From: Spinacia oleracea | Lineage: Eukaryota > Streptophyta > Magnoliopsida > Caryophyllales > Amaranthaceae | DNA length: 64,000 bases | Direction of reading: 5' to 3' | NCBI RefSeq assembly: GCF_020520425.1 | Contig: NC_079492.1 | Span: 139,132,361 to 139,196,360 of the forward strand | In this document: piece by piece, positions 45,401-59,500 of the stretch | Layout of the letters: every line of letters starts with the position of its first letter | How positions within the stretch are numbered: position 1 is the stretch's first letter | Notes under the pieces: model-generated | The model's input: only the letters and a program-made list of their open reading frames with translations | Database searches by the model: none | What the model was told of the DNA's origin: nothing | Translations under genes and position numbers: made by a program

Positions 45401-48400
45401 GGAAAATGAGAAAAGGGCCGGAACCTGGGCTAGCTTTCTGCTTCCTGAAATGTCTACAGAAGTTCAAGGGGCTTCTTTGCAAGTTGGACAAGTTGACATA
45501 CGGAGGTGGCTTGAATCTTATGAACTGCAGGACTGGATTTCTTGTGTTGGTGGAACAAGTCAAGATGCAATGGCATCTCATATTATTGTTGCAGCAGCCC
45601 TAGCTATTTGGTATCCAAGTCTAATAAAACCCAGCCTTTCCATGTTGGTTGTCCATCCACTGGTGAAATTAGTCATGGCTATGAATGAGAAATACAGTTG
45701 TACAGCTGCTGAACTCATATCTGAAGGCATGGAGAGTACATGGAAAGCATGTATAGGTGCTGAAATTCACAGTCTAATAGGGGACATCTTCTTTCAAATA
45801 GAGTGTGTAAGTGGTGCTTCTGCAAATAGTACAACTGTGGCAGCAGCTGTACCTCCCAAACTTCGGGAAACTTTAGTCAACATTCTTCTTCCGAGTTTAG
45901 CATTGGCGGATATACCTGGCTTTCTGAGTGTAGTGGAAGGCCTTATTTGGTCAACAGCTTCTGATTCACCTGTTCATTTAGTATCTCTAATGACTTTCAT
46001 TAGACTCATGCGTGGTTCTCCCAGAAACTTAGCTCAGTATCTAAATAAGGTTTGTGATTCCAGTCTTTTGTCTATGAAATTGTTGGATTAAATATTAGAA
46101 GAAGAAAAAAACAAGACTATTAGGCGCCCTTCCTCTCTGCTAGTACAATATCAATATATGGTGCTTGAGGGATATCCAGAAATCAAAACACAATCTGTTA
46201 GACAGGTGCAAGTTCAAGCGTGTGTTCTCTTCAACTTATTTTTCCTTATTTCACACAAAATAAGCTCACAGAAGTTATATAAAATAAGTCAATAAGTTCA
46301 GATATTCTCATAAGTTCATACAAGTCAAAATTACTTGAAGAGAAGTAGAGAACACACCCTAAGTAATATATATTGAGGCTACAGCTGTGCATATGCATGG
46401 TTTCCACCCAAAAAAATATTTAAATCTGCATCATGTTCTAAGTAAAAATGATTTTCTTGGTTTCTTTTCGAGTGGCTAGTGGAATCACATCTTTTAGGTG
46501 ATTAATTTACTCCAAATGAATTGATGTGGTTAATTTACTACTACTGGCATTGTTTTAGAATTTTGTATTTGACAAACAGCTGATGGTTTTCTGCATTTGC
46601 TTGAACTTTTAATGGCTCTGACATTCAGACAGATGTGCAGGTGGTCAACTTCATCTTGCAAACAATGGACCCTGCGAATTCAGTTATGCGCAAGACTTGC
46701 CTCCAGAGTTCAATGGCAACTTTGAAAGAGGTTGTACGTGTTTATCCTATGGTTGCTCTGAATGATACCTCTACACGATTAGCTGTTGGGGATGCTATTG
46801 CTGAGGTTAACAATGCAAATATTCATGTTTATGACATGCAAAGGTATGACAACTTATCTTAAAAACTATCAATCTTTTATAAATTTTCCAAGATAATGGA
46901 ATAGAACATAGATTTTAAGAATATAAACTTCACATGAAAGGAGGACCAGATTTCTCTAAAATAATGTGGAATAAATTGTATATGGTTTTCTTCGGACAGT
47001 GCAAATCATCCCTAGTACTATCCCAAAGTAAACTAGTTCCAATTGAAACACTAGGCACTACAAACATCAATATATCTCCAGGAATCAAAGATGTTTGCTG
47101 CCAGGTTTATTAAGTGTTACATATTTCTGGGGCCACTTGCTCTGCTTGTTGCACTTGCTTTAGGGAGCCAGGGATATTATTTAGTAAGACCAATTTATTC
47201 TTTCTGAATCCATCGTGAAATTAAATTTTGATAAATGACATGACATATCTTTCCGGGGCCAAACTCATCAGTGTTTTTCCTCTAATTGAATTCTGTAAAC
47301 CAAAATGAGTTTCCTTTCTTCTTGCTTCCTTCTTATTAAAGAAGTGAAAATTTTCTTCAGCTTTCTTCACATTCTGTAGCATGTGCCAGGCTGCCAGCAG
47401 CTTAGAAAATAATGTGGGTTTGGGTATGAACATTGTGACACATTTTCTTTTTGTGAAGTCAATATACAGCATCTCGCTGAGATGCAGGGTACTGAATGCC
47501 CATATATGGATTATTGGCTACATCATTTACATGGGTCGGTTCCTTAACAAATTAACCCTGACAAGGGTTGTCCTATGTAGGTGCCGCTGCATTGATGTGG
47601 CCAAGTATTTTCACTGAGCCTAAACTTATAGCCATAAACTACTTTTGTGGTATAGAGTAGTATCGCCTACATGAATTGACAGATTGTAAAACCTCCACGT
47701 TTTTGCAGAATACTTGACAATCTTTGTTTCAGCACCTTTTTGAGGATATGTATGCACACACACAAACATACATTCCATCAATTCCGTGAAACCTTTTGGA
47801 GGAAACTGCCTTTACCTAATTACATGCTCATAGTTCCATCAATTCCGTGAATGGCATTATTGGGTTAACGTAATGACAGATTGATGTACACAACTCTTTG
47901 CTTGTGTTTGCATAAAAGCCCCTAACCTGATTGCTGAGGTGTAGAAAATGTCAGGGAACTTGATAAAAATAAAATATCGTATGCAAACCACCGTAAATCG
48001 ACATGTTTATCTACTTAATTTTAAAATAATTAATTTGTAAATATCAAATGATCCATATGTATTATTAGTGAAAGTACATGAGCATTAATATTAGCATATA
48101 AATAAGCATCATATAAAATTTGTATACAAAGATTTCTAATAATTTTTAGCTTCTTTTATTTGTAATATCACAGTTGATAAACATAAACCTTAAAAATATA
48201 TAACTTGAATATCAGATGAAAAGAGTAATTTTGTTGACTTGATTGGCTGAAAAAAAAAATTATCATTATTATTTCTCAATTATTGGAGAACTCTTTACTT
48301 TACATTACATTACTGCACTACGCATTAAAATATCATGTTGGAATAAGAAAGAGTCACTTGGCACTGTTCCAGGGAGCAAGGGTTTGCTCTCAGCTTGTTT

Positions 48401-51188
48401 GCAAGTTTAATCTTGCATGGAAAAGGTTCCTTCCTAAAATGGATATCGGGTTGGAATTTGGATCTTCAGTAAAATAGATCAAATGGTTTAAAGGGCCGGT
48501 TCGGTATCGTTTTATGTTCCCAGATTTCTGTTTTTTAGAAAACAACAAAAAGTAGTTACCATCTTTTTGTTGTCAGTTTTCAAAATCAACATCCATAGAG
48601 GTATGAGTCGTAAAACTATTTTTTAGCTCATGATTTAATCTAAATCAGTATGACTTTCAATTAGTAAAACCAAAAGGTGACAACTAAGAGTGCTAACGAA
48701 CGGATACTTAGTATTTAATGCATTGCTTTCTCTATGTTCATATGAACATTATTTTTGAGTCATTTCTTTAGATTGAAGGTGCAACTTCATGCCATCTCTA
48801 TTAGTGGTGGCTTTTCAGCGGCTGAACTTGACCTATTTTCTCTATTTGATTTTAGTGTCACAAAAATCAAAATTCTTGATGCAAGTGGACCCCCTGGAAT
48901 CCCAACTTTATTTTCTGGAGCTCCTGAAACTGTCATTTCTGCTATATCTACATTGACCTTTTCACCAGATGGGGAGGTATTATTTTTTCGGTTCACTCCA
49001 GTTTTTCTTCTGTTTAGTTCTTGGTTTACTTGTTCTTAATCAATTCCTTGTACTTCTATGGTGGATTTTTTAACTCATGATAACCTCTTTTTTTTTTTTT
49101 CAAGCAAAGCTGTGATTTAAATTAAACGAAATTCTCGTCAAAAGAAAAAAAAAAAATCAAACGAAGTAGAGAGTAGTTACAAAAGTTAAGGGGCCTATTC
49201 CTCCCTGATTACATTCATCACCAAACACGGTGGGAGCCAAAATATCACCTACATAGTTTAGAGTCGGATTACAATTAGCCGTCCTACAAGCTTTTTCCAA
49301 CATATCTGCTGCTACATTTCTTGTCTTGTTCGCATACTCTATCTTGCATTCTTCAATCCTAGAAATAAGCACCCTGGATTGTGTAATAAGATTAGAATTA
49401 ATATCACAAATGTCAGTTTGTTCCTCTTGCCCCTGTTGGTTTGCAATCTTGAGGCCTTCAAAGATAGCAATGATTTCTCCCATCAAAACAGATTTGACCC
49501 TACACTTTTTCTGGTATCCTACAAGCTAATTACCCTGACTATTTCCAAACAATCCAGCCACACCTGCATCAGCTATTTCCTTAGCAAAGGAAACATCACA
49601 ATTCATTTTAACTCAATTTGTCAAAGGTGCCTGCCACTTCTGATCATTGTTTTGAGATTGTTCAGTTAGAGTTTAGGGTTTGGAAGAGTAAAACTCCCAA
49701 GCAAGGTTATATGAATCACGTTGACAAATGTCTGGGGGTTTATCGGTATTCCGGAAAATAGCTGGGTTTCTTCTCAACCAAATGGACCAAAGTATAAAAA
49801 GAAAGAAAGTTCTCCAAGGTAGGGAGGTCTGATCTTCTGTGCTCTGTAAGGGGTCGGAAAGGTTAGTTTTGAGCCAAGTGTGAAGTGGCTGGGTGTAGAA
49901 AATGGGATGCACTGGGAAAAAATCCCCAAACTTCCTTAGCTTGCTGACAGTCTCTCAGTGTATGCAAAGTGTTTTAAAAAACAAGAGGACACCAATTACA
50001 CTCTCCTGAGGGAGTCATTTTCCTTGTTCAGCATTGGGTTTTGTAAGTTTAGTCATTTGTTGGGTTCGTGAGATAAATATCAATTCTATCGCATTTACCA
50101 AAGAGTTTTTTGTCTTGTGTCGGTTTTATTATTGTCGTAGTCTGTGTATTCTGGGAGTGGTATAATCTCTCCTTTTCTCTTTACCTAGTCTATTTTTGTT
50201 TTTAGTTTTTTCGAGATCAATAAAACTACTTCTCTTTTGCCTATGGACGTAGCCAATGAATTGTTAGTGAACCATGTAAAGAAATGGTGTGTTCTTGTTT
50301 GTTGATTTAGTATATGTTTCTTGCATTTGTTATAACTCGCCTAATGTAAGTTTCTAATGTTAGGGGCTGGTTGCTTTTTCTGAGCATGGTTTAATAATTA
50401 GATGGTGGTCATTGGGATCTGCATGGTGGGAAAAGTTAAGCCGCAACTTTATTCCCATCCAGTGCACTAAACTTATATTTGTTCCACCATGGGAAGGCTT
50501 CTCACCTAATTCTTCTAGGGCAAGTATAATGGCAAACATTGCAGGAAATGGTAGACAAGCAAATTCCCAGGTATTGTTTTAATTTAGCATTGTCTGCATC
50601 ATTATCTTCAAATCCATGTATCGGGCATTAGTTCGGAGTATGTTATGCACCACGTTGCTATATTGAACATGTTCTTTGTAGCCGTCACAAAAGTGATGGG
50701 TAATTTGCATATATAAAGCAATAATTGTATATTGTATAATGTTGTGTAGTTGTATAAGTTTCTCAAAATTTGTAAAAGTAACAACAAACATCATTTGTCC
50801 CTTTATGTCTTCATTCCGCTAATTTATTTATGAATTGGTGTGTTCTCTTTTTAATGTGTTTCACCCGTTACACTATGTTGACATCGTGTGATTCATGGAA
50901 GTAGTTTGACTAACTGTGTCTCTATATTGGTAGGTTTAGTAATATCTTTTCGTTGCCTCCATTCTTGTATTGAAATGATTGAGCACATTTGTATGTGATA
51001 TGTACAAGTTCAATCTCAAACATATAGCTTCTCTAATTTTTATGTAGGTGCATACACGGTTCGGCGACGTGGACAGTTTAGATCTTATGCTTTATAATCT
51101 TGATTTATCCTACCGATTAGAATGGGTTGGTGATCGCAAGGTTTGTCTGACAAGGCATGGGCAAGAGTTAGGGACCTTTCAACTTTAG
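36467..51188 (+). CDS. WD40-repeat protein, WDR7/Rabconnectin-3 beta-like (At4g11270 type)
   Basis: Nine exons: 36467-36628, 37377-40019, 40104-40207, 41755-41824, 45234-46049, 46629-46843, 48856-48976, 50364-50570 and 51048-51188. All have GT-AG borders and consistent phases, giving 4479 nt and 1492 aa. N-terminal WD40 repeats: VTSVAVIDEPPSLYTGGTDG with VVWWNL, then CGHAAPIVDL with VCSDGVLCVWSRGSG. A mid-protein propeller part: KILLSGSMDCTLRVWDIETC and DTLYIWDIKAGSRERV. Exons 5-6 form a helical segment (FWQDEDEHVRLAARSLFHCA). Two last WD repeats lie in exons 7-9 (ISTLTFSPDGE, IIRWWSLGSAWW, YRLEWVGDRKV). Animal WDR7 works with DMXL proteins on V-ATPase; the plant role is inferred only. MAMKC or MKCRS could be the start. 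The family is about 1450 aa, so the gene looks complete. Confidence 0.93.
42827..43554. mobile_element. Harbinger-like non-autonomous element in WD40 intron 4
   Basis: Ends gggggtgtttggttaggag and ctcctaaccaaacagggtc are complementary, and aat occurs on both sides. Comparison with the neighbouring tandem copies shows the uninterrupted target. Right-hand region rich in cagctaac/gctagtcaaa words. Confidence 0.65.
43766..44111. mobile_element. Stowaway-type MITE in WD40 intron 4
   Basis: Left end ctcgctctgtccctacgttt, right end gtcaaataaataggaatgtg-gggag, flanked by TA on both sides. Sits between tandem repeat copies 3 and 4. Confidence 0.65.
44430..44945. repeat. Degenerate hAT-like repeat in WD40 intron 4
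   Basis: Many tgcggtttggttt and aaaccgcac words in opposite orientations (aaactgcaccaaaccac right, gtgcagtttaagtgca left), ending near gcactctgaacagccc. Looks like a non-autonomous hAT element, but no target duplication was found. Confidence 0.4.
49085..50040 (-). pseudogene. LINE relic in WD40 intron 7
   Basis: Minus-strand pieces of a plant LINE: a zinc-binding reverse-transcriptase segment (CNWCPL, then TLHTLRDCQQAKEVW) and WRTFFLFILWSIWLRRN at 49912-49673, then an RNase H-like domain (IAIFEGLKIANQ, IEYANKTRNVAADML) at 49486-49157, ending in poly-T (plus strand) near 49085-49155. Stops and frame changes show decay. It lies antisense in the intron between WD40 exons 7 and 8. Confidence 0.75.
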
Positions 51189-52586
51189 CTTCCTCCGACA
51201 GTTATGGCTATGGCGGGTATGCATCCTTCAATGTAATGATTGACAAAAGAGATGTGAGTCAAGTACTACTCATTCGCAATTGATGACTCTCAGAGACATT
51301 CTTTACTGTTCAACTTGGCAGTTCTAGCGCTCAGAATAAGTTTGTAAATTTTTTGTTTAAAAAGTTGGAGAGGTTGCTAAGATTGAGAATATTGTATAGA
51401 CTCATTTGAGGATTGAATTTGCGTAAATAATTTTACATTGTTAACCTTTATTATCTTTTAGATTTTGCTTACTTTCCTTTTGTTTCTAAATAGTTTGTAC
51501 TCCGTATTGGACTTCTGATAGGATAAATGAATTGCAATTTTTACACCATGAGAGTAACTTTAGAATGTTGTCGTGTGTTGACTACACCATGGGAGTAACT
51601 TTAGAATATTGTCATGTGTTGACTATTCTGCCCTTGGCTACTAACGCATCGTGCACCACTCGACAAATCTCTTGGCTACACCGAGTCATGTCTTCTCCCT
51701 CATTAGCACGCTTTAGTTTTCTCACTAGATGTATACCTAGAAAGATTATACGGACCACAAAAAAGCTTAACAATATGCTTGTTGTATTGAAAAGAGTTTG
51801 TAGCTTTGTACAAATGAGCCTATGTGCCAATTTATAGGTCAATTTCCTAGCCTAGAATATTCCTATCTGGAAAATTTTACACTTTCTTATAATACTCCCG
51901 CCTACTTGGAGAACCCATATTATTGAGGTTAGCCAAAAAGTATAATGAATTTAGTTTTTCACATCACCTTCCACTATCTTGAGTCTCTATTACGAGTCAC
52001 CTCTTAACTTCCTCACCAATATCTCTTAAATACTTCGTATGTGAGTTATTTCATAATCAAACGGCAAAATAAATTCAACTACCAAAAAGTCGGAGAGTTG
52101 GTAGAAAAATCATGCAAGTGGGTGAAAAGTATCAAAATTTCGTTGAACTCCAGAAATTCAAGTGCGTGTTAGATTTTTGTCATATTTTTTCAAAATGTAA
52201 AACGAATTTTTCATTAAAAAAAAGGGGGATTTATTTTTTAAAAAAATGCCCATCTTCACGAGTCATGTGCATGATTTTCATTGGATGTTAGCTCATGGGC
52301 TGAGGCATCTGTGACGCGATAATCATTATAACCTCATACCAGGAAAGCTATAGGCACCATCTAGACGTCTATAATGTTGAGTTTACTCACAAAGAGGAGA
52401 GAGGGCGTTGTGAGACACTAGAAAATCACAATTGCATTCTTAGGAACTCTGACACATGCATGCTTCTGGATATATTTGTAAATCTACATGAAAGGGTTCT
52501 AGAACCTTCTACTTTAAACCAAGCTAGAAACTCTAGTGCACCATCCCATATTTTCGAGCCTTAAACCCAAAATCGCTCCTAGTCAT
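51189..52586. other. Intergenic region after the WD40 gene
   Basis: Probable 3' UTR first. A 41-bp tandem duplication (acaccatg-a/g-gagtaactttag...) occupies about 51542-51623. No other gene seen. Confidence 0.5.
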
Positions 52587-52731
52587 TGTTTTTCCTACCA
52601 ATGATGTCTTGGTCTAGTGGTTAACACTGAGGGCATGTGTATAATAGGTCTCAGGTTCGAATCCCCCGCCCCCATTTGTAATTTATATTGTCATTGTGGC
52701 TCATTCGCACCCAAAAAAAAATGTTTTTCCT
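52587..52731 (+). mobile_element. tRNA-derived SINE
   Basis: Insert 52597-52721 contains box A-like tcttggtctagtggttaa (from 52606) and box B ggttcgaatcc (52654-52664), then a tRNA-unrelated part and A(8-9) tail. Flanked by tgtttttcct at 52587-52596 and 52722-52731. RNA polymerase III promoter boxes are intact. The 3' half does not complete a tRNA cloverleaf, so this is a SINE, not a tRNA gene. Confidence 0.85.
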
Positions 52732-53578
52732 GGGCCTAAATATGGTGGATCCCAAAATTCAAGCCCATTTGGCCCACCAAACGGTATTTGTTTATTTTTT
52801 TTTATTTTTTTTGATAAGGAAAGAAAACTCAGGCGGAAAGAAAACGGTATTTGTTCATGTTACAGCAAAATAGGGGTTCACAGAAAATTTATGATCAATG
52901 AAAAATAAACTTAAATAGGGGAGGTTGCATCTCTACTGCCCAGTGCCCATGACTCCATGACACGCCCCATTATCGATGATGGTGCACTATATCCAGCGAC
53001 CCACGCGATGTGACAGCGTGGTAAAAAGAAGGGTAATGTGACAAAAACCATCCAATTTTTACTGAATGATTGTAATCCTAGGGTGATGATTAGTGAATCA
53101 CTAAAAATAAAATGCAAAGGCAAAGCATCTTTATTTTGAACTTTAAGGTAGTTGAATAATCCGTAAAGAAATAAATAAAAATGAGGCATTTTAGATAACA
53201 GTGCGCGCAATAAGGTTGATTAGCAAGTTATAAAAAAGCCTTGTAGGTAACCCATATTTAAAGAACTGTAATAGTCGGTAGGATACCAAATAAGTAGCCA
53301 ATACTAGAGTATTTGCTTTCATTACTGTACATAATAAAATATACATTACCTTAAGCAACTTGGGATCAACTACGACATGGGTTTCCGGAAGGAAATCTAT
53401 CTTCCAAGTAAGCCTAAAACGTCAAGCATTATAGTGGAGTAGCCAACAAGTAAATCAAAGCTACGAAAGACAGCAACTTAAAACACTAGGCCTACAAAAG
53501 AACACCAGGGAGGCACTTACCGTAGGATATACAGCCTCCACGAAACAAAATGAACACTACTAAAGATATTATGTCAGA
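52732..53578. other. Intergenic / 3' flank of the PIAL-like gene
   Basis: No gene seen. The 3' UTR of the minus-strand gene ending at 53579 probably lies here. Confidence 0.45.
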
Positions 53579-56500
53579 TCAATTAAGCCCTTGAGATGGC
53601 TCTGCCAGCGTACTAACAGTTGCAGATACAGTTGCAGTAGTAGTTGAAGATCTATCTTGAAATTCAGATGCAATCCTTCTATTGGCCATCTGGAGTTGAA
53701 GACTAGGAGGCATTGAAGATGCTGCTAACACAGATGGTCTAGGACTAGGAGTTTGAGATGGTTGTGCAGCCTGACCCATGTATTGGCTCAAAGCGTGAGA
53801 ATAGGCTTCCCCCGTCAGTGCTCCTCGCATTCTGCCAGTGGGTCTCCAATTGTTCTCTGACTGCAAATCGATTAAGTTTTCAGGCCTAGTGACAGCCTGA
53901 GGAGTTACTCCCGGATGCATAGACAATGAGGACGGCATCCGAACCACCTGTGTCGGGAGAGGCATGGTTTGCTGCTGTCTCCCAATCGAAGCTTGTGGAG
54001 GCAGCTGGACACGTTGGAGAGTGCTCGGTGAGTTATTATTCCCAACCCTGGGGGAAACTCCATGCTGGAGATCATTGCGAGGAAGTGAAGTCCGCATTAG
54101 ATGAGGTGGCTGGCTCAAAGTTTGATGCTTATTATGCATTAGATGAGGTGGCTGGCTCAACGTTTGATGCTTATTATGCATTAAATGTGGTGGCTGGCTC
54201 AATGTTTGATGCATACCCTGTTGAACAGAATGATGAATAATTTAAGCAAGATGTTATGTAACAAAATAATCTGGAAGGCTTAAATCGACAGAATCAAAGA
54301 CAAACTAGTAAATATATGTATCTTACTGAGGAAGCTGAATGGTTTTGCGGTGAACTGTTTACCACATGAAACGGTCTGGGATGTGATTGAAGATGAGGTC
54401 GTTGCCTTTCAGCATTGCTGTTAAAAGGGATAGAACCATGTGCATTTGACCCAACAGCCCCCTGGAAAGAAACAGAGGACCCATTTGGTGCAGGGAATCT
54501 CACAGATGGTCTTGCATGGTGCTGCAGATTTGTAGGCATCTGTGGTGCTGGAAGGGCCTGTATAGCTGACGGATCTCTCCTAACATTTCTAGATATTGAA
54601 AGAAAATTGTTCAAAAGCTCCGGCGAATACACCTCTTGCATTTGCATATTAGTTGGTATAAACATAGGATTCGTTTGATAATTAGTCCCTTGGAAGTTAT
54701 CAGTCTGCCGGTTCAGCGCAGGAGAAACAGCATCTGTCAACACCGGAGTTATCCCATAGTTACCAGGCGAATTGCCACCAACATATGCTTGAGGCCTCAT
54801 GTTAAAACCAGCAGAACCAAAATTTAACCCTGCTCCATGAGACGGACTATTTGCAGCTTGTGCAGAAGAATGTTGAGTGAACATGGTGGCACCTCTAGAT
54901 ATTGGTGGTAGGGTTAAATTTGAAGGAACACCCTGGCCCTGAATATTATGATGGATCACAGGTTTTGTATCTACTTGCTCCAATCGATCAGCAATCTCCA
55001 TCTCGTCATCTTCACCAGTTAGATCATACGTATTGCTAGCATCCATTATATCAGAAGGTGACTCCAGCTCATGCCCTTCCTGCTGATTATCTGAGGTTTG
55101 ATCGTGCGGCACATCTTTATGTTTATAGCTGGAAACAGCTGTCCATGAACCGTCTGCAGATAAAATCACCTCAGAAACATTCCCTTCCACCTCTTGTAGA
55201 ACCTGGAAATGAATTGAAGCAATAAAGTATTAAGTGTTTAACAAATATGTTGCACATTTTGTCCCTGTGGAGATCTCCCCGTATGTACTAATGGACACTT
55301 TGTCCCTTGATTAATGCACTAGCTTAATTTCCCCCTCAAAAAAAAAGGTTGCACATTCTTCCAAATGCAGAATCAACTTGCCTTGGCCATATTCTGATCA
55401 ACACGAAGATCAGTGAAGCACGCAGATTGATTACAACTTGGACACCGCCAGGATGGTCGTTTTGACATGATCTCAACATAGTAGCTGAAGTCAAAACACT
55501 GCAATAAAAGAAAATATAACACCGAATTAATTAAGAAGGAGAGAGCAGGTGACAGCATAGGATTTAATTAAACTGCCAAAGTATCAACGCTCATCCTGAA
55601 TGAATAACCCATAACCCAATCACCTGGTAGTGCTTGCAAAGGTTTCCTTTCACTGGCATTTTGATGCGTCTTTTACTGCCAACAAATAAAAAAATATTTT
55701 AAAGATGTCCCTTGGTTAGTATAATAGACACCATTAATAGTGATGCGAAGTTTTATTTCCATTTGAAGGAAGCAAACAAAAACTCTAGCACTGCACAAAT
55801 TCATGATTAACAGCAGTGACAAGGAAAATGATGACAGCAAAGGAAAAAGGCAAAGAGGCAGGAAGGGATAAAAAAAAAAAAAAAGTGAGATGACAAATAG
55901 ACATCTACGACGACAGCATGGACGGAAGTACTTATTTCAATCATACTAAACAAAAAAGATCTAGTGCAATTCAGGGATACAACAATAGTGTATCGATATT
56001 GCTACTAAGTGGGTTAATCATTTGCATTTTGCACCAAGTGTCATATGTAAGGTACAAGATTTCAGGTATATCACATAAGTACATCTGTGTCCACTATGCC
56101 TATGAGTTATGACTGTGAACTCCACCAAAATCACTAGTCGATTCAGGAGTAAAATTGAGTAAGAAACAAAAGGCACAGAGTGCAAGACAAAAGTTACCTG
56201 ATAGGACAATTAAGACTAACCCGGGATGGCCCTTCAATGATCTCAGAATCTGAAACAGGATAGGAGGAAAGGAGGGAAAAGAAATTAAAGATCTAGTATG
56301 TCACTCTAGTAATAATCAATAACAAATATTCCTGAAAAGATAAGGATCTACAATTTCTTGCTGAATAACTGAAACCTCCTTCCTGGCAACTCAAATGTAC
56401 GCATGTCCTTCAAAAAAACTAGGTGTAACATGGAAATGATGAAGCAACAATTTGAAAGCCTAGGAAATATAGAAACGACAGTTACTTTTTTTTTTTAAGT

Positions 56501-59500
56501 ATTTTTCTATTTGTGTAGAGTTTTTATTTGTTTTCGACAAGAACTTTTCTGAAATAAAACCATAAGCATTTTTGTTTACTCAAGCAATGTAATCAGATCA
56601 ACAGAAAGAATCCAATTAAAACATCCCATTATATGAAAAAACGAAATTGTAGTTTCTTTTTAACTAATTAACATGCACCCTCCACCCGGGTGTCACACAC
56701 TAAAATTATCTCATGAACTGGTGATAACAAACGAGATGGATGGTTCTAGAAGCTTGTGGATCTATGCTATGTTACTTGGACTCTTCATTTTACCTAAAAT
56801 ACCCTTGTTGGATCCTCGGCACCTGGACATGAGTATGGACACTTCAATTTGGACCAAAATCATGCATTTTTTTCACAAAATAGCCGTGTCGGACACTTGG
56901 ACACGTAGGGTATCCAAGTCAGGATAACAAAGGATCTATGATGCAGAATGTAATGTGCTATAAAAAGATGTGATGGGACATGACAGCTATTTTGGTGATG
57001 GTGAAATTGGTGAGTTAACGAAATCTTTCTAACCCCCATGGGAATATGAAACTCATGAGGGCATAGGTTTCATATTGAAGGGGGTGAATTTAGATAGTGT
57101 TACCTACTAACGGAATGTCTAAAGCTTAAAGGACCACCGTGCTGAAGATCTGATGAGTGCTTTTGATGAAGCCTCACTCAAGATCCAGCAAACAGACAAA
57201 CGACAGAGAGCAAAAGGCTGAGTTTCCATGTTAAGAGGGTTTCTTCTTGTTTGCTCCCTCCAACCAGTTTTTTGTCCTCTTTCCTTTGATGGATATTCTA
57301 AAATCTTGTCCACGGAAATAATAAATGTCAATCAATTGATTACACTCATTAATATTAAGTATTCTGCTCCACGATCCATATATAGGTGCTAATGGGGAAA
57401 CTATATCAATATAACTATCTCACAGCATTTCTTTTGGTCCCTCTTTCCTTTCATGGATATTCCAATATCTTGTGACTCTTGTCCAAGTACAATAATAGAA
57501 GCCAAGCTATTTATTATACTTCAGAGTTCCCTTGTAAACCTTCATTAATTTAAAAAAATGGGATTTGACACTAATAAAAAAATTATTAAGATTGCTTCTA
57601 TAACTATCGTATAATAAGAAAATTTGACCCAAAAAAAATTGCTTTTTTAAGTTTCTTTGTACTCCATGTATAGGATGGGTATATTCCCATTAATAAACGA
57701 GTATATCTGAAGTGTATTACGAGTAATTAAGTTGCTAACTATGTTCTATAGTGCTGATACATTTATTTAATTCCTTCTTCCCTTATTGTTTACCCCATGC
57801 ACTAAAAGTGCTTTATTAAGAAATGGGTAGAGTGAAATTGATAAAGACAAAAACAGTAGGACCAAATGAATCTTTTGAGAACAGACTAAAACGGCAAATG
57901 GGCAAACAAAAAGGGGCGGAGTGAGTAATATGATATAATATTAATTTCTTTTGTGATTGGCACACGCATCGTGTACTGTAGTACTAGTTTTAACTTTTAA
58001 GTATTAGAGCTCTGTACTATCTGATTCCTACAGAGAATATGTATCAATAGAAGTATATAACAGAGATATTTCTTGAAATTTGGAGTTCTCATAAGGAGCT
58101 AGAAAATAGAAATGAAGGTATATTTTTTAACCTTTTCGGGCACCAACGGGCACCAAGTAGCTCATTCCCTGTGCATACTATGTAACATACTAAACATAAT
58201 ATTCCCTCCATTTTTTAAAATTTACTCCCTTTCTTTTTCTGTGCTTTTTTTTTAATCTACACACTTTTAACTAACTAGTTTAGACAATGGACCCAACACT
58301 TTACACTTACATAAACTATTTTGTTCATGTCACCATCACAACTTCCCTTTTGTCTCCTTAAATTGTATGGGAGCCATGGTTTTAATGAAATGGCAAGTGT
58401 ATAGTTTAAATAAAAAGGAGGGAGTATTTCAAACATTTCAGGAGGTTGAAACATTTTGGAAGTCACCAACGGAATGCCACATGTTTTATACTACATTCTA
58501 GAGGGTATTTGCGATGTTCTTCTACACATCATAATTGAGCTGAAAGGCATTACCACAGTGTAAAGATCCATTGGGAGGAGTTGAGCAGGGTTAATGCTAG
58601 GGATCCAACCTAGGCGCTTTCCAGAAACAAAATAAAAAACTACTTTTTACATGGTTTAAGGATATTAGGATAAAGATCAAAGGAAATTTTGCTATCTTCC
58701 CATTAATCCTTGGCTAGAAAGTCCGTGCTCCCATCAGTTGCCCATGTTATTTCGACTTTCAAATATCACTTTGAGGAAATGAAAATAGACAAGTTATAAA
58801 AAAATTAATTTCTCAATGAGGATTTTAGCTCTATAAATTAAGCAGTAACAAAACAGGGTTATACTTTCCATTTAAATATGATGTATGCATGTGCCAAACC
58901 ACAGGCAAGTCTGCAACATTTTAATCTCATAGGGAGGGGGGAGGGGGGTTACTGTACGAATAATCTCACTGGATACCTGAGTTTAATGCAGCAGAGGCAG
59001 GCTCATCATAATCTAACGGAACTTGGAGACTAGAAGATGGCATGACACTCATAAGACCAATGAAGAAAATGCAACGACCTTCACATCAAAATAGAATATC
59101 TCAGAAGCAACTTTAAAATAAAAAATAAAAAAAGTCAGAACATAGCGTAGACTCTCGTATCAACAGGCAAATACCATCGAATTGTCCCACCACTTGAAGG
59201 AGATTTATTCCATATTTTAGGGAACTATTGACTACAGTTGGAAGCTGTGGCCGGTGATCCTGATCAACAAGAACCGAATTAATAGATGGACAAAAAATGG
59301 ACCTTATATCAACAATGAGATTGTAAATACTCAAGGGTAATTACGAACCATTGAAGAATTGCTTCTATGATCCACAGCGTTACCATTGAGCAAGATACTG
59401 CAAGAAGCCATATAATAAGCAGGGAAAATATTGAAGTTCAGAAGAGGACGACAATTAGAGGAGAAGGATACATACTTCGCTTGTCGGGGAGTAACAATAC

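Noticed and set aside
48773-48855. Upstream acceptor for WD40 exon 7 that would add LKVQLHAISISGGFSAAELD and more
   Set aside because: It keeps the frame, but the downstream acceptor (48855) gives the conserved YDMQS-VTKIKILDASGPPG junction.
52606-52680. tRNA gene suggested by box A and box B sequences
   Set aside because: The 3' acceptor half is missing; poly-A tail and target duplications show a tRNA-derived SINE.
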